From assembly GCF_040566555.1 (NCBI RefSeq), contig NZ_JBEWYP010000003.1:124001-188000 (forward strand): DNA of 64,000 nt. The letters are read 5' to 3'. Positions 7,936 to 15,045 of the stretch are shown in pieces. Within the stretch, counting starts at the first letter, position 1; the number at the start of each line of letters is the position of its first letter. Origin of the DNA: Sediminicola sp040566555 (GTDB lineage Bacteria; Bacteroidota; Bacteroidia; Flavobacteriales; Flavobacteriaceae). The notes below the pieces were generated by a model. It searched no databases. It worked only from the letters and a program-made list of their open reading frames with translations, and was not told the DNA's origin. A program made the position numbers and the translations under genes.

Positions 7936-8142
7936 TTAACAACAGCTATTGTTTTCTTGAATTGGCGGACAAGCTATAGTGCCAAAAGAACAAAATACGC
8001 AGCAATCACCAGCCTTAGGTTTTAATATTTCTGTACAATTTTCACATTCATAAAAGAATTGGCAAGCTGTGGTTGGCATTTCTTCCTCTTTATTATGCCC
8101 GCAGGTTGGACATGTTATAGTTGATTTTAATTGTACTTCCAT
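7936..8142 (-). CDS. GDCCVFCSYG-type Cys-rich small protein of mer operons
   Basis: The 68-aa protein has 11 cysteines: a CPTC pair (11, 14), CENC (33-36), the block GDCCVFCSFG (45-54), CPPIQ (58-62) and a final CC. I recognise the GDCC-FCS-G-CPPIQ block as a hallmark of a small family that travels with merT-like genes in Bacteroidota. A role in cytosolic metal (Hg or other soft metal) binding is plausible but not shown. Its ATG overlaps the merTP stop by 1 nt (TAATG), so the three genes are translated as one operon. Confidence 0.75.
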   Translation of the reverse strand: MEVQLKSTITCPTCGHNKEEEMPTTACQFFYECENCTEILKPKAGDCCVFCSFGTIACPPIQENNSCC

Positions 8143-8735
8143 TATTCTATAATTTTATATCCAGTTTTTCCAATAGCATCTTCTATTTCTTTATTGGTGA
8201 CTTTAGTTTTATCATAGGTAACCACGGTATTACCCTTAGTATAATTTGCTTTTACTTCCAATATGCCATCAAGTTTGTGCACTTCACTTTCTATATGCCC
8301 CTCGCACCCAGAGCAGGTCATTCCTTTTATAGAATATTCAACTTTTGCGCTATTTGCTTCGGACACATAAACTATTTCCTTATTCGTCTTTGGATTTGGG
8401 TAAAAAATTTGAGAGTAAAATGGAAATGCCAACATCAATACTGCAAACAAAGACACAAGAAGTAGAAACTTTTTTGAGTTAAGAAATTTTGGCTTTTCGT
8501 CTTCGCACTCACAATCAATTTCTTGATTTATTGGTCTTAGTTTTTGATACCAGGCTATGGCCAATACTAAGAGCGTAAGCGCAATTAAATAAGGCCTAAA
8601 CGGTTCAATCCAGGAGAATGTTGATGCAATGCCACTTGTTCCTGCAATGAAGGCTAAAACAGGAGTAAGGCAACATAATGAGGCTGCTATTGCAGTAATA
8701 ATCGTTGTGCCAACTAACTTCTTTTCTGAACTCAT
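8142..8735 (-). CDS. merTP: Mercuric transport protein MerTP (MerT-MerP fusion)
   Basis: The 197-aa protein joins a MerT-like membrane part to a MerP-like domain. The first helix has the vicinal pair ASLCCLTPVL (Cys21-Cys22). Two further helices lie at about 47-63 and 88-110, with a Cys-containing cytosolic loop between (DCECED, Cys75/Cys77). The C-terminus (130-197) is a heavy-metal-associated domain with GMTCSGC (Cys141, Cys144). MerT/MerP bring Hg2+ into the cell for MerA reduction. No merA is in the window. ATG overlaps the arsR stop (ATGA). Confidence 0.87.
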   Translation of the reverse strand: MSSEKKLVGTTIITAIAASLCCLTPVLAFIAGTSGIASTFSWIEPFRPYLIALTLLVLAIAWYQKLRPINQEIDCECEDEKPKFLNSKKFLLLVSLFAVLMLAFPFYSQIFYPNPKTNKEIVYVSEANSAKVEYSIKGMTCSGCEGHIESEVHKLDGILEVKANYTKGNTVVTYDKTKVTNKEIEDAIGKTGYKIIE

Positions 8736-9115
8736 AACTTATCTTCTAAAACTTTAGTGTCATCTATTATTGTAAAAAATGGAATCAAGAGCGGAATCTT
8801 ATCTTTTTTAATTGAATAAAATATGGTTTGCGCTTCTTTTTGCGAGTAGATTATATTTCTGTCCTTTAATTTTCTTAGATGCTGTGAGATAGCTGAAACG
8901 TTCATTTCTAATATATCACTTAAATCGCATACACAAAGGCGTTTTTCTTGGTGTAATAGGTACAATATCTTTAATCTTACCGGGTTACCGGTTAAACTTA
9001 AAATATTAGAAAGTGCATCAAAAGATTTTTCCAGTTCTTGAACTACCCCCCTACAGCTCATTATTTGTTTGGTGTCTGCCTCTAATCGAATACAAATGGG
9101 TTTTTCCATGGTCAA
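8732..9115 (-). CDS. ArsR/SmtB family metalloregulator
   Basis: The 127-aa winged-helix protein has the ArsR core TGNPVRLKILYLL (42-54), the metal-site motif CVCDL (Cys61, Cys63) in the alpha-3 helix, and the recognition helix NVSAISQHLRKL (72-83). Extra cysteines lie at positions 8 and 21. CVC in this position is the As/Cd/Hg-type sensor site of the family. It is the first gene of the three-gene metal operon and presumably represses it. A candidate operator is at 9134-9153. Confidence 0.9.
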   Translation of the reverse strand: MTMEKPICIRLEADTKQIMSCRGVVQELEKSFDALSNILSLTGNPVRLKILYLLHQEKRLCVCDLSDILEMNVSAISQHLRKLKDRNIIYSQKEAQTIFYSIKKDKIPLLIPFFTIIDDTKVLEDKL

Positions 9116-9133
9116 ATTTATGCATATTATCTT

Positions 9134-9153
9134 ATTTAAGCAAATACTTAAAT
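9134..9153. promoter_or_regulatory. Candidate ArsR operator
   Basis: A perfect inverted repeat, ATTTAAG - 6 nt - CTTAAAT, lies 19 nt upstream of the arsR start. Size and position fit an ArsR/SmtB operator overlapping the promoter. Direct evidence is only the symmetry and location. Confidence 0.5.
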
Positions 9154-9237
9154 ATTAAGTTATGGATTACGATAAAACCCTTTCTTCACTTTCACAATTT
9201 AACATAGAGCATTAATATATTATTTAGTAATTATGCA

Positions 9238-10317
9238 TTAGTTCTCTGATTTTGCTGTTTGTTCTACCGCCCATTCGGTTATGGTATCCAGATAGTCCTC
9301 TTGATAAAGCCAACCTTCATAAGGTCCATCTTCCAAGCCCCATTTAAACAGATAATGACTTGCATTGGGATACACCTTTATATCTATATTCCTATTATTT
9401 GTTTTCTTGAATTTTTCAAGAAAATCGACTACTTCATAGGTCGGAATATTGATGTCTTGCCCTGCCATGACATAAAACATAGGCAGTTTTATTTCTTTCA
9501 AATACGGTAAGGGATCATAGGAAAAATTCTGACCTCGGGCTGCATACAAGAGTGAGTCATAAGGTTCTAGTTGCTCATAAGTAAACCAGGCGCCCAGTCT
9601 CTCATCGTCATGTACTATTTTCAGTTTTGCATTGATTTTGTCACGCTCTGGGCCATTTGCCAATAAGGGGTTTTTGGATACTGCTATATAGTAGTCCCAT
9701 ATTTGTTTTGTAAGTGGCAAGATCTCTTTTTCTATTTCTGTTGCTGTATAACCTTCTTTGAGGGCATCCATTTTTACCTCATGAATCACCGTTTGTACAA
9801 ATGAAAATGGAGAACTGACCCTATTAATAATAAATTTAAGACCACCATCCAAGTATGCCAATTCAGGGGTGAACCAGCCCGATTCGCTCACACCCATGAG
9901 GCCAATATTATTTTGATCTATATCTTTTTGATTTCTTAAAAACGTTATGGCAGCAAGGGCGTCATTTGCAAGTTGTTTATAGGTGAAATAGTCATAATTA
10001 ATAGGATTATTTCCTGAACCTCTTTTGGTATAAACCAAAACAGCAAAGCCTTTTTTTAAAAAGGCATTGGCATGAAACCTGAAAAAGGCCTTGTTATGAT
10101 GTTGGTGGCTACCCCCTGCCCCATGAAGTAAGATTATTGCCGGATAGGGCCCTGGGGTTTTGGGCTTAAGGAGCAGACCCTCAAGCTCAATATCCGATTG
10201 AAAACTAATATGTTGTTTGCTACCTTGGTATTGGGCTTTAAAAAAATAGAATCCAAGGAGTAGTATCAGTATGATAAGCGGACTCCATAACCATTTGGAT
10301 TTAATTATTTTTTTCAT
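9238..10317 (-). CDS. Membrane-anchored alpha/beta hydrolase
   Basis: The 359-aa protein begins with a signal-anchor (SPLIILILLLGFYFF, 12-26), then an alpha/beta-hydrolase domain. The oxyanion segment is LLHGAGG (64-70), the nucleophile elbow is MGVSESG (Ser144), the acid is in AGQDINIP, and the His is in PNASHYLF. A helical cap occupies about 170-270. It resembles dienelactone-hydrolase or BAAT-type esterases of the S9/DLH superfamily, facing the periplasm. The substrate is unknown. It is a single gene. Confidence 0.82.
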   Translation of the reverse strand: MKKIIKSKWLWSPLIILILLLGFYFFKAQYQGSKQHISFQSDIELEGLLLKPKTPGPYPAIILLHGAGGSHQHHNKAFFRFHANAFLKKGFAVLVYTKRGSGNNPINYDYFTYKQLANDALAAITFLRNQKDIDQNNIGLMGVSESGWFTPELAYLDGGLKFIINRVSSPFSFVQTVIHEVKMDALKEGYTATEIEKEILPLTKQIWDYYIAVSKNPLLANGPERDKINAKLKIVHDDERLGAWFTYEQLEPYDSLLYAARGQNFSYDPLPYLKEIKLPMFYVMAGQDINIPTYEVVDFLEKFKKTNNRNIDIKVYPNASHYLFKWGLEDGPYEGWLYQEDYLDTITEWAVEQTAKSEN

Positions 10318-10826
10318 GATTTGATCAATTGATGAATTTCAAGCTAATTACCAAAGCCTTTGTAATAATACTGATTTCGGACCCTTTATAAATTGCCTCT
10401 TCATTTAAAACGTGCATGACGCTATAATTAAAGCCAACTAGAATTAATTTGAATTGATCCTGTTCCCTATTGACTTTAATCCATGTAAAATACGCAATAT
10501 TTTATCAAATTTTGAGGAATTCAGTATGATGCTGAGATGTGCAATAGGTATTATTTGATTCTGGAAAGGCCTTTAAAACAGGGTGTTTTAAAATTTCAAT
10601 AAGGAATTTCATTGGCAGGGAACCCAATCGCTTATGAGGAGATTAGTGCTGTTATTCTCTTCTGCCCTTAAACTGACGGCTCCAACAAAGTGGACAAATG
10701 GACTTCGTTCCCGACATAGCCTGTCTTGAGCGGAGTCGAAAGGCTCGAACTGACAGTACTGTCAAAGTGGACAAATGGACTTCGTTCTCGACTGCGCGGC
10801 AATAGACCATGGCATCAACCTGCCTA
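10318..10826. other. Intergenic region upstream of the hydrolase, with two repeat copies
   Basis: No gene is supported in this 509-nt gap. The first 370 nt show no structure I recognise; a minus-strand frame of about 57 codons (10330-10505) is open but lacks a convincing start. The last 140 nt hold two copies of the flavobacterial interspersed repeat, listed separately. Confidence 0.6.
10686..10800. repeat. Flavobacterial interspersed repeat, copies 2 and 3 in tandem
   Basis: The block 'caaagtggacaaatggac' plus 'ttcgttc' occurs at 10686 and again at 10763, 77 nt apart. The first copy also contains gagcggagtcgaa, the opposite-orientation form of the repeat arm. The perfect palindrome TGACAGTACTGTCA (10751-10764) joins the two copies. 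The block lies just after the Kef gene stop on the minus strand. Confidence 0.75.
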
Positions 10827-12716
10827 TTATTTATTCTGGTTCTTATTCAGTGCTTTTCTGATTTGATCACTATCCCAATGGGTGTCAAGTTCCACAATTC
10901 CCCTTTCAAAGTCTTTCTCCATTAATTTTTGTTGTTCCTCAAGTTCTTTCCTAGCTTTGAAAATGTAGTTGTCACCTCCTTTGGGTTCTGCGGCCAGACG
11001 TCTTAAACTGTCTTCATCATACTTAATGAAATTTTGTACTTGTCTGGTCAATGTATATTTTCTGAAGCCCATTTTACTCAATACATCTTTGGCCAGGCTT
11101 AAAGAGGTGTCCAACGATTCTCTATAAATATTCTCCATCCCTAAATTGAGCAGTTCGTAGGCATCATACCTGTTCTTTGCCCTAATCATAAGTTCCACAT
11201 GTGGATATTTTTCCTTGACTAGCTTGGCAACCTGCTTGGTCACATTGGGATTATCGATGGCACAGATTAAAATTTTTGCGTTGGCAATGCCGGCAGATTC
11301 CAGCAAATCCCTTCGTGTAGCATCTCCGTAATATACCTCGAACCCCATCTTTCGAAGAAAATCAACACGATTGGAATCTTGATCCAAAATGGTGGCTTCT
11401 ACGCCATGAGAGCGCAAAAAACGACCCACAGTGCTTCCAAAATGTCCGAACCCCACCAAGATGACCTTCTGGGATTTTGCAATATGATCCATTGGGCGTT
11501 TGACCGATTCCTTTGTTCCTATTTTTGGCAGGATAAAACGTTCATTTATCATGCTGATTATTGGCGTAAGGGACATGGTGAGTGCAGTTATTACCAATAG
11601 CATATCCATTTGGTCCTGCCCTAGAATATTCAATTGAAAAGCAAATGAGAGTACTACAAACGCAAATTCTCCAATTTGAGCCAGACCAAAGGTGAGCAGT
11701 AATTTTTGATCCAACTTTAAACCAAAAATGCGACCAGTAACAAATAAAACGATAGCCTTTAAAATAATAACAGCGATCAATAAACCTCCAATGGTAAGCG
11801 GACTTTTAGCAATCACGATAAAATTGATGGAGGCACCCACGGCCATAAAAAACAGACCTAACAGCAGGTTCTTAAAGGGTTCGAGTGTACTTTCCAGTTC
11901 GTGTTTAAATTCACTGTTTGAGAGTACCACGCCTCCTAAAAAGGCACCGAGAGCTGGACTTAGACCTACAAACTCCATTAAAAGCGAAATACCAAAAACA
12001 ATTAAAAGTGCAGCAGCGATCAGTAATTCCCTCACCCCTGTTTTTGCCACCCTTCTCAACATGGGCACAATTAGGTACCTTCCGGCCACTATAATTGAAA
12101 ATACGGACAGAATAATAGCCAATGTTTGTAGGCCAATTGGAAGATTATCCAACAATTTAGTATGCTGGTCACCGATTTCAGCAGTAGGGCTACCCTCGGT
12201 ATTTGTAAGCAAAGGCATAAAGCCCAACATAAAAATTACAATGATATCCTGAAAAAGCAAAATGGAAAATGACGATATCCCAAACGTGGTGTCCATTAAG
12301 CCCTTTTCTTTAATAGTTTGCATGGCAATTGCAGTAGATGATAATGCCACGGCCATGGAGATAACCAGCGCGATTTTCCAATCATAGTCCAGCAAAATAA
12401 ACAGGAAATAAGAGAGTAACATGGTTCCTCCTACTTGAATTCCACCCATCCCTACAATGGTTTTTCGCATATTCCAGAAATTTTTGGGCTCAATTTCCAA
12501 TCCAATTAAAAACAGCATCATCACAACTCCAAATTCTGCAAAATGCAGAATATCTTCCCCTTCATTACCTACAAAACCCAGCACGTAAGGTCCGATCAGG
12601 ACGCCAGCCAACAAATAACCAATGACGGAACTTAATCCTAGTCGCTTGGCAATAGAGACGCAGATGATTGCTCCCCCCAAAAAAACTACAGCATCAAAAA
12701 GTATACTTCCGGTCAT
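10827..12716 (-). CDS. Kef-type K+/H+ antiporter (CPA2) with TrkA-N domain
   Basis: The 629-aa protein has a CPA2 cation:proton antiporter domain of about 12 helices (1-395), including VVMMLFLIGLEIEP and the paired-aspartate-like helix region. A RCK/TrkA-N Rossmann domain follows, with VGFGHFGSTVGRFL and ILDQD for nucleotide binding and GDATRRDLLESAG. A charged C-terminal tail is predicted helical. KefB/KefC proteins export K+ and acidify the cytoplasm on electrophile attack, gated by glutathione adducts and NADH. It starts 3 nt after the flavodoxin-fold gene, a typical Kef-KefF pairing. Confidence 0.9.
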   Translation of the reverse strand: MTGSILFDAVVFLGGAIICVSIAKRLGLSSVIGYLLAGVLIGPYVLGFVGNEGEDILHFAEFGVVMMLFLIGLEIEPKNFWNMRKTIVGMGGIQVGGTMLLSYFLFILLDYDWKIALVISMAVALSSTAIAMQTIKEKGLMDTTFGISSFSILLFQDIIVIFMLGFMPLLTNTEGSPTAEIGDQHTKLLDNLPIGLQTLAIILSVFSIIVAGRYLIVPMLRRVAKTGVRELLIAAALLIVFGISLLMEFVGLSPALGAFLGGVVLSNSEFKHELESTLEPFKNLLLGLFFMAVGASINFIVIAKSPLTIGGLLIAVIILKAIVLFVTGRIFGLKLDQKLLLTFGLAQIGEFAFVVLSFAFQLNILGQDQMDMLLVITALTMSLTPIISMINERFILPKIGTKESVKRPMDHIAKSQKVILVGFGHFGSTVGRFLRSHGVEATILDQDSNRVDFLRKMGFEVYYGDATRRDLLESAGIANAKILICAIDNPNVTKQVAKLVKEKYPHVELMIRAKNRYDAYELLNLGMENIYRESLDTSLSLAKDVLSKMGFRKYTLTRQVQNFIKYDEDSLRRLAAEPKGGDNYIFKARKELEEQQKLMEKDFERGIVELDTHWDSDQIRKALNKNQNK

Positions 12717-12719
12717 ATT

Positions 12720-13316
12720 TTAAGCAGTTTCAAGTTCTGGGATATCATTTAAAAATGCACAACCCTCAAAATCGGACAATGTGAATTCGCCTTGAAGCAA
12801 ATCTATTAATTTACTGTATTTTTTTGCGTCACGATCTAATTCCTCATCGCTCAATTTATGGGTGCCCATGACTGCAAAAGGCGGAAAATATCTCATACCG
12901 CACAAGACTGCAGTTTGTTCAAAAGGTCTTAGAAACTGATTGATCGTAAAACTATTGGTGCCTTTAGAGCAATATACTTCCTTAGAACCACCTGTAGTAA
13001 TCACATTTAAGCAGATCTTAGAATGTAATGCATTGGTATTGGGACCATAGGCCCAACCAAACTCCAAAACCATGTCTATCCATTGTTTCATCAACGGGGG
13101 ACAACTGTACCAATAGAATGGATGGTGCCATATAATAACATCGTGTTGAACCAATAATTCTTTTTCCGCTTTTACATCAATATTAAAATCTGGGTAAAGC
13201 TCATACAAGTCTTGAAAGGTAACGCCTTCCTTATCTTTAATATGATCAATGAGCACTGAATTTGCGCGAGAATTTTCAAATTTCGGATGCGAAAAAAGAA
13301 CCAATATTTTTTTCAT
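12720..13316 (-). CDS. NAD(P)H oxidoreductase, KefF/KefG-like flavodoxin fold
   Basis: The 198-aa protein starts with the flavin-binding strand KKILVLFSHPKFENSRAN. It contains the family block HHPFYWYSCPPLMKQWID and EFGWAYG, then NVITTGGS. These mark the NQO2/MdaB/KefF group of FMN-dependent quinone reductases. Only 3 nt separate its stop from the antiporter start, so it is the likely ancillary subunit that activates Kef and reduces quinone electrophiles. It is of standard length. Confidence 0.88.
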   Translation of the reverse strand: MKKILVLFSHPKFENSRANSVLIDHIKDKEGVTFQDLYELYPDFNIDVKAEKELLVQHDVIIWHHPFYWYSCPPLMKQWIDMVLEFGWAYGPNTNALHSKICLNVITTGGSKEVYCSKGTNSFTINQFLRPFEQTAVLCGMRYFPPFAVMGTHKLSDEELDRDAKKYSKLIDLLQGEFTLSDFEGCAFLNDIPELETA

Positions 13317-13492
13317 ATTTCAAATTTAGAAATTAAAAGATGAAATTCCTTTAACGTAAACTATTACACAAAAACTTGGTAATTAGTTAAAGATAATTCC
13401 AGCGCTCTAAAAGATATTTCTTTTTGTTTATTAACACATGGGATTTTGATCTGGCAAGTGCTGGAAATGACTGCTTGGATAAAATGAACAAT

Positions 13493-13571
13493 TTGACTTC
13501 GTTCTCGACTGCGCTCGAACTGACATCTCCGACAGGGCGAACAATTGGATTTCGTTCTCGAGTGCGCTCGG
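13493..13571. repeat. Flavobacterial interspersed repeat, copies 4 and 5 in tandem
   Basis: Core ttcgttctcgactgcgctc at 13498-13516 is followed by gaactgacatctccgaca and a second core, ttcgttctcgagtgcgctc, at 13551-13569. It sits directly downstream of the 266-aa membrane protein gene on the minus strand. Confidence 0.75.
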
Positions 13572-13594
13572 TGTGATAGCTCCCTCCTATTTAC

Positions 13595-14395
13595 TTATAC
13601 TTTCAATAATGGGATCCCAAGGGATGCCTGATAATAGATGTATCCTATCCAAGCAGCATACAGCAGTCCAAATACAGTCACAGCAAGGATCTGCTTTTTA
13701 CTTGAAATATTCCAGGTTTTCGTGACCCATAACGCAAATAAGGGAATGATCTGAATTCCGTGCAGACCAAAGAAATGGGCGATCCTTAGATCTCCGGCCA
13801 CCGTGCTCCAATTCAATAATGGCAGTCCGGGACCTCCATCTGCCACCCCTACATTGTGCGCCAACTGGCCAATCATCTGCCCTCCTACCCAACTCCCAAA
13901 AAACACAACCGACCAACCTAATAAAATGGCCCATTGGATGGGTTTGCCGGTTTTTAATTTCAACCGAATGGTGTCGATAATAAAGAGCGCCATCACCAAG
14001 ACATTAATCCCGATTAGGATGCCCATGGACAAAAACAGAAGGGCATCAAACACGCTATCTTTATTGTAATGTGATTGTATCCCCCTTGATGCCTGGAAGA
14101 CAACGATTAGCGTCTCTATCAACAAGGTCCAAGCAACAATATTATTGATGATGTTGGTCTTTATTTTGGGGTATGGGTAAAAGGTGATGAGATAGCCTAC
14201 GGTCATAATGTAAATTCCGTCCGAGATTGCAAATTTCAAGGGTTTAATCCATACGTTGATCCCCATTAGGGATCTATCATCCATCAAGAGACCTGCCAAG
14301 CATAAAATGACAAGGAAAAAATGGAACAAAACAATCCTATAAAGGATGGGACTTTCTTTTTTTACAGTTGTGAATACGTTGGTTAGGTTATTCAT
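13595..14395 (-). CDS. Hypothetical polytopic membrane protein (paired with ABA4-like protein)
   Basis: The 266-aa protein has about seven hydrophobic helices and no signal peptide. Conserved-looking loops include GINVWIKPLKFAISDG (about 45-60) and DLRIAHFFGLHGIQIIPLF (about 203-221), whose charged and His residues lie at membrane faces and could form an active or ligand site. It overlaps the ABA4-like gene by 4 nt (ATGA), so the two are co-translated. I do not know a function. The pairing suggests a shared role in membrane or isoprenoid chemistry, which is inference. Confidence 0.72.
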   Translation of the reverse strand: MNNLTNVFTTVKKESPILYRIVLFHFFLVILCLAGLLMDDRSLMGINVWIKPLKFAISDGIYIMTVGYLITFYPYPKIKTNIINNIVAWTLLIETLIVVFQASRGIQSHYNKDSVFDALLFLSMGILIGINVLVMALFIIDTIRLKLKTGKPIQWAILLGWSVVFFGSWVGGQMIGQLAHNVGVADGGPGLPLLNWSTVAGDLRIAHFFGLHGIQIIPLFALWVTKTWNISSKKQILAVTVFGLLYAAWIGYIYYQASLGIPLLKV

Positions 14396-14814
14396 GATCG
14401 TTGTACTTTAATTCCCCTGATGATCATAAAAAGTAAAAAGCCCAAGGGGCCAAACATAAATGTACCTAATAGACAAGGGACCAATAATAATTGGTGGATG
14501 CCTAATTTTTTATTTTCATCTAAAATCCACATGCCCACAAGCAGATCAAATGCCAGATAATGAACCCATCCGGCCAATAGGGCATTTTCTTCTGTAAACA
14601 ATGCCTTGACGGCAGCAAGACTACCAAAATCCATCATCCCTCCTATCCGTAAAGCTTGAAAAATATAAAAGGCATATACCAACGCCAACAACAGAGGGAT
14701 CAGTTTATAATCAATTAAAAATCGGGTTACTTTCCACTTGGGTACTACAATCATCAAGAGCCACATGGGCAAAGCGATAGTGTTAACTATAGAAAATACT
14801 TCAGTTGGCGACAT
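14392..14814 (-). CDS. ABA4-like family (DUF4281) membrane protein
   Basis: The 140-aa protein has four hydrophobic helices. It carries the ABA4-like pattern: an N-terminal helix with NTIALPMWLLMIVVPKW, the central GWVHYLAFDLLVGMWI (about 81-96) and the C-terminal FGPLGFLLFMIIR. In plants ABA4 is needed for neoxanthin formation; bacterial members have no proven role. It is first in a two-gene unit with the 266-aa membrane protein. Length matches bacterial members. Confidence 0.78.
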   Translation of the reverse strand: MSPTEVFSIVNTIALPMWLLMIVVPKWKVTRFLIDYKLIPLLLALVYAFYIFQALRIGGMMDFGSLAAVKALFTEENALLAGWVHYLAFDLLVGMWILDENKKLGIHQLLLVPCLLGTFMFGPLGFLLFMIIRGIKVQRS

Positions 14815-14975
14815 TAAAAAGAATTTGAAGGTTGGTTGGTGTTAAGATACTGAATTTGATCAAATAGAGTAAAAACCAGATAAATAGGACAGGAAAGAGC
14901 AACATTGTCCCCTTGATTTTAAATGAATTTCCAGTAAAAATACCCTCAAAATGACACTTCCGAAAAAGGAAACTA

Positions 14976-15022
14976 TTGGACTTTGTTCTCAACTGCGCTC
15001 GAACTGACAACTCCGACAAGGC
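14976..15022. repeat. Flavobacterial interspersed repeat, copy 6
   Basis: A diverged core, actttgttctcaactgcgctc, is followed by gaactgacaactccgaca, as in the 13.5-kb copies. It lies 24 nt downstream of the PQQ dehydrogenase stop on the minus strand. Confidence 0.65.
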
Positions 15023-15045
15023 TTAATATCGAGATGAAGTTGCTG

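Noticed and set aside
10330..10505. Minus-strand open frame of about 57 codons upstream of the alpha/beta hydrolase
   Set aside because: No good start codon, no known motif; such lengths occur by chance in AT-rich DNA. A gene remnant cannot be excluded.
14801..15019. 72-codon minus-strand frame before the ABA4-like gene
   Set aside because: It contains an interspersed repeat copy and overlaps the ABA4-like start; no protein pattern.
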